Below are positions 34,126-42,188 of a stretch of 64,000 bases of DNA, piece after piece. Under the pieces are notes generated by a model. The model ran no database searches. It saw only the letters and a program-made list of their open reading frames with translations, and had not been told where the DNA came from. The DNA is taken from contig JAUYSH010000017.1 in assembly GCA_030696455.1 (NCBI GenBank), positions 1-64,000 of the forward strand, written 5' to 3'. Each line of letters begins with the position of its first letter. Positions within the stretch are counted from its first letter, which is position 1. This DNA is from Elusimicrobiota bacterium (lineage in GTDB: Bacteria; Elusimicrobiota; Elusimicrobia; UBA1565; UBA9628). Position numbers and translations under genes: made by a program.

Positions 34126-35177
34126 GCGGCCGCCTTTTCGAAGTAGGACCGGATCAGCTTCTCGTAGAACTCGACGCCGGCCTCGAGCTCGGCGACCTCG
34201 AGGTATTCGTCGGGAGTGTGGGAGCGCTTCGAGTCGCCGGGGCCGGCCTTCACCGTGGGAATGCCCTTGAGGAAGACCCAGTCGGACAAGGTCGGCGAGC
34301 CGTAGGCGCGGCCGGAGGGGTTGGCGGCGAGCGCCGCCTGGACGACGGGGTGGGCGGGGTCGGTCTCGACGGACCCGAGCCGGTTGGAGCGTATCGTCAC
34401 CTCGCCTTCGACATGTCTCTTGACCATGTCGATGATCTCTTCCGGGCTGACCGAGGGAACGGTCCGGATGTCCACGACCAGCTTGCAGCGGTCCGGGATC
34501 ACGTTATGGCGGTCTCCGCCGGAGATCTGGGTCACATGCAAAGTCGTTCGACCTAAGGCAGGATGCTCTCGGTCGAATCGGATCTTCGACAGGGCCAGCA
34601 CGTCCCGCGCCGCCGCTTCGACGGCGTTGATCCCGCCGCCATGCGCGGCGTGCGCCGAGCGGCCCTTGGCGATGATCTCGAGAAGCAGCAATCCCTTCTG
34701 CGCGACGGCGGCCTTCAACCCGGTCGGCTCGCCCACCACGGCCGCGTCGGGCCGCGGCAAGGTCGGCAGGAGCACCTCGAGGCCTTGGCCGAGGACCTCT
34801 TCCTCGCAGGACGCCGCGATGAGCACCTTGCCCTTGGGCGCGTTCGAGGCGAAGGCTTTCTGCGCGGCGATGAGCATGGCCACGAGACATCCTTTCGCGT
34901 CGTTGGAGCCGCGTCCGTAGATCTTGCCGTCCTCGATGTCCGCCTTGAGGGGATCGCGCGTCCAGCCCTGGCCGACGGGGACGGTGTCGGTGTGGGAGTT
35001 AAGGAGAAGAAGGGGACCGTCACCTCCGTCCAACAAAGCCGTCAGATTCCGGCCGGAGACGGCCGGTGACATGCCCAGCTCGAGCATGGCCGATTTCAAC
35101 CGCGCGACGACGGCGTCCTCTTGCCGCGACTCGGAAGGGATGCGGACGACCTCGCGCAGGAGCTCGACGGCGTTCAT
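34122..35177 (-). CDS. argE: M20 family deacetylase, ArgE-like (acetylornithine or acetylcitrulline deacetylase)
   Basis: A zinc metallo-hydrolase of 351 residues. Metal ligands are visible in LNSHTDTVPVG, GRGSNDAKG, SCEEEVLG (catalytic Glu and ligand), VGEPTGL and a C-terminal RSHTPDEYL. The dimerisation domain starts at SAHAAHGGGINAVEAA. ArgE and DapE families are close, but the arginine operon context supports deacetylation of an arginine precursor. Because the carbamoyltransferase upstream looks acetylornithine-specific, the substrate here is probably N-acetylcitrulline, as in Xanthomonas. It overlaps argB and argH by 4 bases each. Confidence 0.85.
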   Translation of the reverse strand: MNAVELLREVVRIPSESRQEDAVVARLKSAMLELGMSPAVSGRNLTALLDGGDGPLLLLNSHTDTVPVGQGWTRDPLKADIEDGKIYGRGSNDAKGCLVAMLIAAQKAFASNAPKGKVLIAASCEEEVLGQGLEVLLPTLPRPDAAVVGEPTGLKAAVAQKGLLLLEIIAKGRSAHAAHGGGINAVEAAARDVLALSKIRFDREHPALGRTTLHVTQISGGDRHNVIPDRCKLVVDIRTVPSVSPEEIIDMVKRHVEGEVTIRSNRLGSVETDPAHPVVQAALAANPSGRAYGSPTLSDWVFLKGIPTVKAGPGDSKRSHTPDEYLEVAELEAGVEFYEKLIRSYFEKAAA

Positions 35178-36148
35178 TTGGCGCTTCGCGCCAAATTAAT
35201 TTCTTCAGAAACGGAGCTCGCGGCGTCGTTCAACTCGACGGCCTGGTATTCCTGGCGCTCGCGCTTCTCGACGATCATCGTGCCGCAGCCGGCGTTGGTG
35301 AAGGTCTCGCGCAGCAGCGCGCCGGGCTTGAGGCCGTTGATGATGTGGGTCCGGCGCACGCCGCCCTTCAGGGCGCGCACGCAGGCCTCGATCTTGGGCA
35401 GCATGCCGCCGGTGAGGCGCCCGGCCTTCTTGAAGCCCTCCACCTCCTCGACATCCGTATAAGACACGAGGCTCGAGGGGTTGCCCGCGTCCTTGAGCAG
35501 GCCCTCGGTGTCGGTCACGATGACGAGCTTCTCGGCCTTCAGCGAGCGGGCGATCGACTCGGCGATCGAGTCCGCGTTGATGTTGAAGATGTTGCCCATG
35601 GTGTCGGCGCCGAGGCAGGAGACGACGGGCGTCATGCCCGCGTCGAGCAAGGTCAGCAGTACCTTGGGGTCCACGCCGTCGATGTCGCCGACGAAGCCGA
35701 AGTCCACCTCGATCGGGGCCTGGCCGGGGGCCGGCTCGACCATGCGCTTGGGGCGCCGGTGCGCGGTGACGAGGCCGGCGTCCACGCCGGACACGCCGAC
35801 CGCGGACGTGTGGTGGGCGCGGAACGAGGAGAGGATGTCGATGTTGAGCGTGCCGCCGTAGACCATCTTGGCGACCTCGAGGGTTTCCGCGTCGGTGACG
35901 CGGCGTCCGGCGATGATCTCGGGTTCGAGGCCGAGCTTCTTGGCGAGCTCGGTGGCCTGGTTGCCGCCGCCGTGCACGAGCACAACTCGGATCCCCACCT
36001 GCTGCAGGAGGCAGACATCCTCGACGAGCGCGTCGAGCATCTCCTTGCGACCGACCACGCGGCCTCCGACCTTCACGACGAAGATCTTTCCCTTGTACAT
36101 GCGGATGTAGGGGATGGCCTGCTTGAGCATCAAAGGCGAGTCGGTCAT
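35174..36148 (-). CDS. argB: Acetylglutamate kinase
   Basis: It phosphorylates N-acetylglutamate with ATP, the second arginine step. The amino-acid kinase motifs are present: FVVKVGGRVVGR, LVHGGGNQATELAKKLG, GRRVTDAETLEVAKMV, NINADSIAESIARSL and LTGGMLPKIEACVRAL. At 324 residues it is longer than many ArgB proteins: a short N-terminal helix (MLKQAIPYIRMYKG) that is typical of NAGKs, and about 25 extra C-terminal residues. No acetyltransferase domain is fused to it, unlike the Xanthomonas enzyme. It overlaps both neighbours by 4 bases. Confidence 0.93.
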   Translation of the reverse strand: MTDSPLMLKQAIPYIRMYKGKIFVVKVGGRVVGRKEMLDALVEDVCLLQQVGIRVVLVHGGGNQATELAKKLGLEPEIIAGRRVTDAETLEVAKMVYGGTLNIDILSSFRAHHTSAVGVSGVDAGLVTAHRRPKRMVEPAPGQAPIEVDFGFVGDIDGVDPKVLLTLLDAGMTPVVSCLGADTMGNIFNINADSIAESIARSLKAEKLVIVTDTEGLLKDAGNPSSLVSYTDVEEVEGFKKAGRLTGGMLPKIEACVRALKGGVRRTHIINGLKPGALLRETFTNAGCGTMIVEKRERQEYQAVELNDAASSVSEEINLARSAK

Positions 36149-37173
36149 TTGCGGTGTCTCCTGGCGGGGGCGGGTTTGGGCGAGGCGAGTAAATGGAGAA
36201 GAACGGCTTTGGCGGTGTGGAGGCGGTTCTCGGCCTCATCAATGACGACGGACCAAGGGCCGTCGAGGACGGCGTCTTCCACGACCAAGCCCCGGCGGAC
36301 CGGTAGGCAGTGCATGAAAATGGCCTTTTCGGTCCGCTGCATCTTGGCGGCGGAGATGGTCCATTTTTTACGGAAAGCGGGGTCGGACGAAGGGGGCTTG
36401 CCGTACTCGCTGAGTGACCCCCAAGATTTTCCGTAAACGACGTGTTGACCGTCAAAAGATTGGGGAACCTTGTCGGTCAAGCTCAAGCGGGCGCCATTCG
36501 CCGCGCAATTATTTCCTACGCGCGCCATCACTTCCGGATCGAGATCATAGCCTTCCGGTCTTGCGATCGTGACATTCATTCCCGCCATCGACGCGATCTC
36601 GACGGCTGAATTCGGAACGGCCATCGGTAATGCCTTCACGTGCGGAGCCCACGAAAGAAGAAAATTCTTTTTCTTCGGCTCCATCCTTTCCCGGATCGTC
36701 ATCAGATCGGCCAGCGCCTGGCAGGGATGGCCTGACGCCGACTCCATATTGATGACCGGCACGGTCGAGTACTTGATGAAGGCGGCCAAGGCGTTTTCCT
36801 TCTTATCCTCGGCCCATGACTTGCCGGCGGGAAACGATCTTAATCCGAGCCCCTGACACATTCGCCCGAGCACGGGGACCGCCTCCTTGAGATGCTCCGC
36901 GGCCGTTCCGTCCATGACGACGCCCTCGACGGATTCCATCCCCCAGGTCCCGCCCGAGCCGAGGCTCAAGGTGACCGGGTGGCCGCCCAAGGACGCGGTC
37001 GCGACCGAGAAGGAGACCTGGGTGCGCAAGGACGGGTTCATGAAGCAGAACGCGAGGGATTTCCCGGCGAGCGGCAGCCCGGCGGGCGCCGACTTCTTGA
37101 GCGCGATCGCCGAGTCGATGATGGCGTTGAGCTCATCGATGGTGAAGTCCTTCAGATGAGTGAAGTGCTTCAT
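36145..37173 (-). CDS. argF': N-acetylornithine carbamoyltransferase (ArgF')
   Basis: The carbamoyl-phosphate motif is FMNPSLRTQVSF instead of the STRTR of ordinary ornithine carbamoyltransferases, and the second motif is HPCQALADL instead of HPTQ. The region GTWGMESVEGVVMDGTAAEH, GLRSFP, STVPVINMES, HCLPVRRGLV and IDEAENRLH follows the Xanthomonas acetylornithine carbamoyltransferase as I recall it. The Glu in WGME falls where that enzyme has its specificity Glu92, while succinylornithine enzymes of Bacteroides have Pro. I therefore infer acetylornithine as substrate. The DNA has fewer G and C than its operon neighbours. Confidence 0.8.
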   Translation of the reverse strand: MKHFTHLKDFTIDELNAIIDSAIALKKSAPAGLPLAGKSLAFCFMNPSLRTQVSFSVATASLGGHPVTLSLGSGGTWGMESVEGVVMDGTAAEHLKEAVPVLGRMCQGLGLRSFPAGKSWAEDKKENALAAFIKYSTVPVINMESASGHPCQALADLMTIRERMEPKKKNFLLSWAPHVKALPMAVPNSAVEIASMAGMNVTIARPEGYDLDPEVMARVGNNCAANGARLSLTDKVPQSFDGQHVVYGKSWGSLSEYGKPPSSDPAFRKKWTISAAKMQRTEKAIFMHCLPVRRGLVVEDAVLDGPWSVVIDEAENRLHTAKAVLLHLLASPKPAPARRHRK

Positions 37174-37176
37174 GGC

Positions 37177-38343
37177 TTAGGCGGCGACCGTTTCGGCCGA
37201 GAAGATCTCTTCGAGCGCGCCGCGCAGGAGGCCGATCTCGGCCGGGCCGACGGTGAGCGGGGGAAGGAGCCGGATGACGTGGATATCGTCGGCTCCGCCG
37301 ACGATAATCTTCTTCTTCAATAGAGCGTCGCGGATCGGCTTGGACGGCCGGTCGAGGACCAGGCCCAGAAGGAGGCCTTTGCCGCGGATCTCCTTGATCT
37401 GGGGGAAATTGAAGGTCGCACGGATGAGCTCCTCCATCTCCGCGGCGTTCTCGGTCAATTTCTTATCGACGATCGCCTTGATCGTGGCGCTGATCGCCAC
37501 GCTGGCGAGCGGACCGCCGCCGAAGGTCGAGCCGAGCGCGCCGGGCTTGACCTTGGCCGAGACCTCCGGGGTCGCAAGCACGGCTCCGGCCGGAACGCCG
37601 GAGGCGAGCGCCTTGGCGAAGGTCTGCAGGTCCGGGCGGGCGCCGAACGCGTGGCGCGCGGAGGGGGCGCCGACCCGGCCAAGGCCGGTCTGGACCTCGT
37701 CATAAATCAAAAGACTTCCGTTTTGCTTGCAGAGCGCGGCCAGGCCATTGAGATATTCTCCCGTTGCCGTGGTGCAGCCCTGAACGCTTTGAATCGGCTC
37801 CAGAAGAAAAGCCGCGGCGTCCTTCAAGGCCGTCTCGGCCGAGGAGAGATCCCCGAAAGGCACGTGCACGATATCGCATCCAAGCCCCGCCATATTTTTT
37901 CTGTACTTATAACCCGTCGCGGCGACCGCCCCCGCCGTTCGGCCATGAAATCCGCCCTCGGCGGCCACGATCTTCGCCTTGCCCGTCACGCAGCGCGCGA
38001 TGCGCATCGCGTTCTCGTTGGCCTCGGCGCCCGAGTTGCAGAAGAACACCTGGGAGCCCTTCTCGCCGCAAAAATCCACCAGCGCCTTGGCTGCCTCGGC
38101 CCGGACCTTCAGATAGACGAGGTTCGAGTAGAACAGGAGCTTGGCGGATTGCTTCGTGATCGCGGCCGTTATCTCGGCGGGCGAGTGCCCGATCGCCGCG
38201 ACGGCGTGACCGCCGTACAGGTCGAGATACTTGTTGCCTTCCTCGTCCCAGACCCAGCAGCCTTCGCCGCGGTCAAGGACGAATGGGAATTTTTCGTAGG
38301 TCGGCAGCACGTACTCGTTCTCCAGCGCCAGCGAATCAACCAT
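37177..38343 (-). CDS. argD: Acetylornithine aminotransferase
   Basis: A PLP-dependent class III aminotransferase that makes N-acetylornithine from the semialdehyde with glutamate. Visible motifs are YLDLYGGHAVAAIGHS, FCNSGAEANENAMRIAR, EGGFHGRTAGAVA, LLIYDEVQTGLGRVG and the PLP lysine in TFAKALASGVP. The start ATG 38343 was chosen since the frame upstream lies inside argC. The length of 388 residues is normal. It lies 5 bases after argC and 3 bases before argF'. Confidence 0.93.
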   Translation of the reverse strand: MVDSLALENEYVLPTYEKFPFVLDRGEGCWVWDEEGNKYLDLYGGHAVAAIGHSPAEITAAITKQSAKLLFYSNLVYLKVRAEAAKALVDFCGEKGSQVFFCNSGAEANENAMRIARCVTGKAKIVAAEGGFHGRTAGAVAATGYKYRKNMAGLGCDIVHVPFGDLSSAETALKDAAAFLLEPIQSVQGCTTATGEYLNGLAALCKQNGSLLIYDEVQTGLGRVGAPSARHAFGARPDLQTFAKALASGVPAGAVLATPEVSAKVKPGALGSTFGGGPLASVAISATIKAIVDKKLTENAAEMEELIRATFNFPQIKEIRGKGLLLGLVLDRPSKPIRDALLKKKIIVGGADDIHVIRLLPPLTVGPAEIGLLRGALEEIFSAETVAA

Positions 38344-38348
38344 GTTTG

Positions 38349-39377
38349 TCACGGGTAGGTCCCCGCGGCCTCGAGGCCGACGCTCTCGTCCCAGCCCAGC
38401 ATCACGTTGAGGTTCTGGATGGCCTGGCCCGACGCCCCTTTGACCAGGTTGTCGATGGCGGAGATCACGCAGATGCGGCCTTCCTGGACGGTGACGAATA
38501 CGTCGCAATGGTTGGAGCCGTTGACGGCGTTGAGCGAGGGGGGCTCGGGCACGAGGCGGACGAAAGAGCTTCCCTTATAAGCGGTCGCGTACAGATCCTT
38601 GACCTTCTCCGCCGTCCAGCCCTTGGGCAGGTCCACCTGGCACACCGCGTAGATGCCGCGGGAAAAGGGGCCGGAGATCGGCACGAGGGACAGCTTGAGG
38701 GCTTTCTTGCCCGCGAGGCGCTCGAGGATCTGTTCGACCTCGGGGATGTGCTGGTGGGTGAAGGGCTTGTACGCCTTCAGGTTGCTGTGGCGCGTGGGAT
38801 GGTGAGTGATGGGCGTCGGGTTGACGCCCGAGCCCGAGGAGCCGGTGATCGCGGTGACGGACACGACGCCGACGACGCCGCCCTTGGCCAGGGGCCCGAG
38901 GGCCAGCGCCGTCGCGGTGGCGAAGCAGCCGGGGTTGGCGATGAGGCGGGCCTTGGCGATCTCGGCGCGGTTGAGCTCGACGAGCCCGTAGGCGAATTTC
39001 TTGAGCAGCTCCGGGGCCTTGTGCTTGCGCGTGTACCATACCGGGTAGAGGGCCTCGTCGCGCAGACGGAAGTCCCCGGAGAGGTCGATGATGCGCAGGC
39101 GCGGGGTCTCGGCGATGATCGCCGGTACGTTGCTCATCGCGTCGCCGTGCCCGCCCGCGAGGAAAATGCAGTCAAGCTTCGCGTAGTCGAGCTTGCGCGT
39201 GAAGGACAGGCTCGTGCGGCCCCGCAGGTTCGGATGCGCGAGGAACACCGGCTGGCCCGGGAACGTGGAGGAGGTCGCCGCGGCGATCTCGACCTTCGGG
39301 TGGGAGAGCAGGAGGCGGATCAGCTCTCCGCCCGTGAACCCCGCGCCTCCCTCGATGCCGACCTTGATCTTCTTCAT
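38349..39377 (-). CDS. argC: N-acetyl-gamma-glutamyl-phosphate reductase
   Basis: It reduces acetylglutamyl phosphate with NADPH. Rossmann motif VGIEGGAGFTGGELIRLL, catalytic cysteine in ANPGCFATATALAL, and SGVNPTPITHHPTRHSNLKAY and HTHQHIPEVEQIL-type segments identify type 1 ArgC. 342 residues, normal. The start ATG 39377 overlaps the stop of the P-loop gene by 4 bases. Confidence 0.94.
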   Translation of the reverse strand: MKKIKVGIEGGAGFTGGELIRLLLSHPKVEIAAATSSTFPGQPVFLAHPNLRGRTSLSFTRKLDYAKLDCIFLAGGHGDAMSNVPAIIAETPRLRIIDLSGDFRLRDEALYPVWYTRKHKAPELLKKFAYGLVELNRAEIAKARLIANPGCFATATALALGPLAKGGVVGVVSVTAITGSSGSGVNPTPITHHPTRHSNLKAYKPFTHQHIPEVEQILERLAGKKALKLSLVPISGPFSRGIYAVCQVDLPKGWTAEKVKDLYATAYKGSSFVRLVPEPPSLNAVNGSNHCDVFVTVQEGRICVISAIDNLVKGASGQAIQNLNVMLGWDESVGLEAAGTYP

Positions 39378-40426
39378 GCCGGCACGCCCCCGAACACGGC
39401 CTTCTCGACGAACTGGCCGAGGGCTTCGGCCTCGATGCGGGCGTTGATCGCCTTCACGCCGACCTGGCCCTCGATGAACTCCTTGCCGACGGCGTTGTCG
39501 GTGGCGGGGCCGGAGAGGACGTCCACCTTCAGCTTGAAGCGGTTCGTGAACAGCTCGACGGCGCCCCAGGCGGAGACGGGGTCGTTGGCGCACATCACGT
39601 GCGCGCTCGCCGCCTGCATCAGCTCCGGGTCCTTCAGGATCTCCTGGACGCCGTACTCGCCCATGATCCCGTCGCCGAGCTCGATGACCAGGCAATCCGG
39701 CTCTTCCTTGTTGAGGGCGTTGATGAGGCCCTTGGCGACGGGCACCGACACCGCGCCGGTCGTGGAGACCACGCCCGCGTCGGTGAAGGACAGGCCCTTG
39801 ATCGCGCCGCGGTCGACCATGCTCATCGTGTCGCGCAGGAGCGAGACGCCGGTGAGCTTGGCCGCGCCGACGCGGTAGCCTTTGCGCGCGAGGAAGCGGA
39901 TGATCTCGCCGCAGGCGAAGGTCTTTCCGGCGTTCATGCAAGTCCCCGCCACATAGATGATCGGCGCCGATTTCTCGAGCTTGTCCGACCAGGCGACCGC
40001 GCCGGTCCGGATCGAGGCGGGCACGCCCACCCGTTCGCCGAGATGGGGGAACGAAAGAATCTGTCCCAGCACTTCGGCCTGGAGAGGCTTTCCTATCTCG
40101 AGGTTCACCGAGGTGCAGCGCCCGATGACGCCGCCCAGGTTGAGGATGTCGAGCTTGTCGCCGACCTTGATGGACTCCGGGACATGGCCCGCGTAGCCGC
40201 GCAGGGCGCGCCGCGTGCCGAGGACGGCGGCGATGATGTCGCCGTCGTTGAGGTCGATCATGCGGCCGTAGATGTCCTCGAGCGTGTTGTACACGGTCTT
40301 CTTGCCGTGGACGCGGACGGCGAGGACCATGCCTTCCTTGGCCTGGATCTCGTCGGAGAGGAGGACCTCCCGGGGGATGCGGGCGTTGCGCGTCGTGGAC
40401 GCGATCTTATCGAGCGTTACTTTCAT
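39374..40426 (-). CDS. P-loop NTPase of unknown function embedded in the arginine operon
   Basis: 350 residues, cytoplasmic. Residues 1-135 form a beta-rich domain with GKKTVYNTLEDIYGRMIDLNDGDIIAAVLG and LDILNLGGVIGRC. Residues 145-300 have a Walker A motif in IYVAGTCMNAGKTFACGEI, then GAAKLTGVSLLRD and a Walker B-like CLVIELGDGIMGEYG. The GTxMNAGKT form occurs in MobB- and DUF1611-like NTPases. I cannot assign a reaction. It overlaps argG and argC by 4 bases each, so it is made in step with the pathway. It might bind or modify an intermediate, act in the missing acetyltransferase step, or regulate flux; none is shown. Confidence 0.75.
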   Translation of the reverse strand: MKVTLDKIASTTRNARIPREVLLSDEIQAKEGMVLAVRVHGKKTVYNTLEDIYGRMIDLNDGDIIAAVLGTRRALRGYAGHVPESIKVGDKLDILNLGGVIGRCTSVNLEIGKPLQAEVLGQILSFPHLGERVGVPASIRTGAVAWSDKLEKSAPIIYVAGTCMNAGKTFACGEIIRFLARKGYRVGAAKLTGVSLLRDTMSMVDRGAIKGLSFTDAGVVSTTGAVSVPVAKGLINALNKEEPDCLVIELGDGIMGEYGVQEILKDPELMQAASAHVMCANDPVSAWGAVELFTNRFKLKVDVLSGPATDNAVGKEFIEGQVGVKAINARIEAEALGQFVEKAVFGGVPA

Positions 40427-41628
40427 GAAACCACCTTTTCCGCGCGCGCGCGGGCCGCCAACGTCATCGGGAGGGCGTGGAGCTTCGAGAAGCCCGCGGC
40501 CTCGTCGCCGGTCCACAGCTTGGTCGTTTCGCCGTAGGTCGCGGCGCCGGCGATCATGGAATAAGGAGATTTGACGCCGGTGACGTCGAATCGTCCCGCG
40601 CGCAGGCGCAAGCGCGCCTCGCCGGTGACCGTTTCCTGGCTCGATTTGATCATCGCCTCGATGTCGCGCATGACGGGATCAAAATAAAGTCCTTCGTGAA
40701 GCATCTGGCCGTAAAACTCGCCGGCCTGGTTCTTCCAAAAGCTCTGCCAGCGGGTCAGAACGAGTTTCTCGAGCTCGTTATGGGCCGCGATGAGCATCAA
40801 CGGCGCGGGGGCTTCAAATCCGATCCGTCCCTTAATACCAAGGATCGTGTCCCCCATATGCACTCCCCGCCCGACAGCGTACTTGCGTCCAAGAGCGTGC
40901 AAGGCCCCCACAAGGTTCACCCCTTCCGTTGCCGTTCCGTTCAAAGACGTGGGTATGCCTTTCGTGAAGCCGACGACGATTTCTGTTTGTTCCGTCGGAG
41001 GCTCGGCCGACATCGAAGGAAAGGCCGAGTCGGGAATCTCCGTCCACGGGTCATGCGTGGCCCCGCCTCCGACCGTGGTTCCCCACAGCCCGGCGTTGAC
41101 CGAATACGCGGTCGTCTTCGCGGGCACGTTCACGCCTTCCTTGGCGAGATAATCCGTTTCCGCCTGGCGCGAGAGCCCCAGGTCCCGGATCGGCGCGTGA
41201 ACCTTCACATTAGGAAGCAAGACTTGGAAGACGGCATCAAACCGCACCTGATCGTTGCCCGCCCCGGTGGACCCGTGGCAGACGCCGTCGGCCTTGACGT
41301 CCTTCGCGACTCGCGCCACGAGCTCCGCTTGCAGCACGCGTTCGGCGGCCACCGACAGCGGGTACACCCGTCCCCGCAGGATGTTGCCCTGGATGAGGGG
41401 CACCGCGAAGCGTGAAAAAACCTCGGCCCGCCCGTCGAGCGCGTAGTGCTTGACCGCGCCGAGCGCCTTGGACCGCGCGGCGATCGCGGCCAGTTCCTCC
41501 GCGGAGAACCCGCCGGTGTCCACGGTCGCGGTGATCACATCGGCGCCGAGCTCCTTTTTGAGCCACAAGACGCAGAAGGTGGTGTCGAGTCCGCCGCTGA
41601 AGGCGAGAACGATGAGAGGCTTCTTCAT
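40423..41628 (-). CDS. argG: Argininosuccinate synthase
   Basis: It joins citrulline and aspartate with ATP to argininosuccinate. The N-type ATP pyrophosphatase PP-loop is LAFSGGLDTTFCVLWLKK. CHGSTGAGNDQVRFDAVF and GRGVHMGDTILGIKGRIGFEAPAP are diagnostic of ArgG, type-2-like in its shorter linker regions. 401 residues. ATG 41628 follows the argR stop by one base. Confidence 0.94.
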   Translation of the reverse strand: MKKPLIVLAFSGGLDTTFCVLWLKKELGADVITATVDTGGFSAEELAAIAARSKALGAVKHYALDGRAEVFSRFAVPLIQGNILRGRVYPLSVAAERVLQAELVARVAKDVKADGVCHGSTGAGNDQVRFDAVFQVLLPNVKVHAPIRDLGLSRQAETDYLAKEGVNVPAKTTAYSVNAGLWGTTVGGGATHDPWTEIPDSAFPSMSAEPPTEQTEIVVGFTKGIPTSLNGTATEGVNLVGALHALGRKYAVGRGVHMGDTILGIKGRIGFEAPAPLMLIAAHNELEKLVLTRWQSFWKNQAGEFYGQMLHEGLYFDPVMRDIEAMIKSSQETVTGEARLRLRAGRFDVTGVKSPYSMIAGAATYGETTKLWTGDEAAGFSKLHALPMTLAARARAEKVVS

Positions 41629-41629
41629 G

Positions 41630-42088
41630 TCAGTTGGCCATCCTTGATTCGAGGAATTCGATGAGCCGCTTCTGCGCGGCGGCGGAGTCTCCGGCCACGA
41701 ACACGGTGTCATCGCCCGCGAGCGTGCCGACGAGGCCGGGCTGGGCCAGCCCGTCGAGGACGAGGCCCACGCGGGGGGCGGTGCCGGTGTCGCAGCGGAT
41801 CACGGTCAGGTTCGGGCCCGCGGCGACGACGCCGCGCACGAAGGAGCGCAGCGGCATCTCGGCGTCGTGGGCGGCCTCGCCGGTCGCGGGGCGGTAGACG
41901 CCGGCCGCCTTGATGAGGCCCAGTTCGGCGATGTCGCGCGAGATGGAAACCTGGGTGGCGGCGATGCCGCGCTTTTTGAGCGCGCGTACGAGATCATTTT
42001 GCGTGGCGACCTCCTCCTGCGTGATCGCCTGGAGGATCGCGGTCTGGCGGGCGGCCTTGCCCTCGGCTCTGTCTGCATATTTATTCAT
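41630..42088 (-). CDS. argR: Arginine repressor
   Basis: The N-terminal winged helix carries ILQAITQEEVATQNDLVRALKKRGIAATQVSISRDIAELG, and the C-terminal arginine-binding/hexamerisation domain has GTAPRVGLVLDGLAQPGLVGTLAGDDTVFV. 152 residues, normal. It heads the operon and is preceded by two ARG boxes that overlap its own promoter and start codon, so it represses the whole nine-gene unit, itself included, when arginine is bound. Confidence 0.95.
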   Translation of the reverse strand: MNKYADRAEGKAARQTAILQAITQEEVATQNDLVRALKKRGIAATQVSISRDIAELGLIKAAGVYRPATGEAAHDAEMPLRSFVRGVVAAGPNLTVIRCDTGTAPRVGLVLDGLAQPGLVGTLAGDDTVFVAGDSAAAQKRLIEFLESRMAN

Positions 42089-42109
42089 AGAGATGAATAA
42101 TTATACATA
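42072..42109 (-). promoter_or_regulatory. Tandem ARG boxes (ArgR operator)
   Basis: Two ARG-box-like palindromes sit 20 bases apart centre to centre. TGCATATTTATTCA (42074-42087) overlaps the argR start codon, and TGAATAATTATACA (42094-42107) overlaps the -10 box. As 18-base boxes they are 2 bases apart, the spacing known for the Escherichia coli argR operator. The inner halves also form a perfect TTATTCAT/ATGAATAA inverted repeat (42081-42100). Confidence 0.75.
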
Positions 42110-42127
42110 TGGACGCGCCGGCGTCAA
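42100..42127 (-). promoter_or_regulatory. Promoter of the arginine operon
   Basis: On the minus strand TTGACG (42122-42127), a 16-base spacer and a perfect TATAAT (42100-42105). Transcription would begin about 4-5 bases before ATG 42088. The upstream ARG box covers the -10 box, so ArgR binding would block RNA polymerase. Confidence 0.65.
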
Positions 42128-42151
42128 GCGGAAAATGCGCGGGGCCGCTTC

Positions 42152-42180
42152 TTGCGTGGGCGGGGGCGAAGGGTTATCAT
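42152..42180 (+). promoter_or_regulatory. Promoter of the GT39-like/TPR pair, leaderless type
   Basis: TTGCGT (42152-42157), a 17-base spacer and TATCAT (42175-42180), followed after 8 bases by ATG 42189. It is back to back with the arginine promoter, within 25 bases. Confidence 0.5.
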
Positions 42181-42188
42181 CTGGGCAC

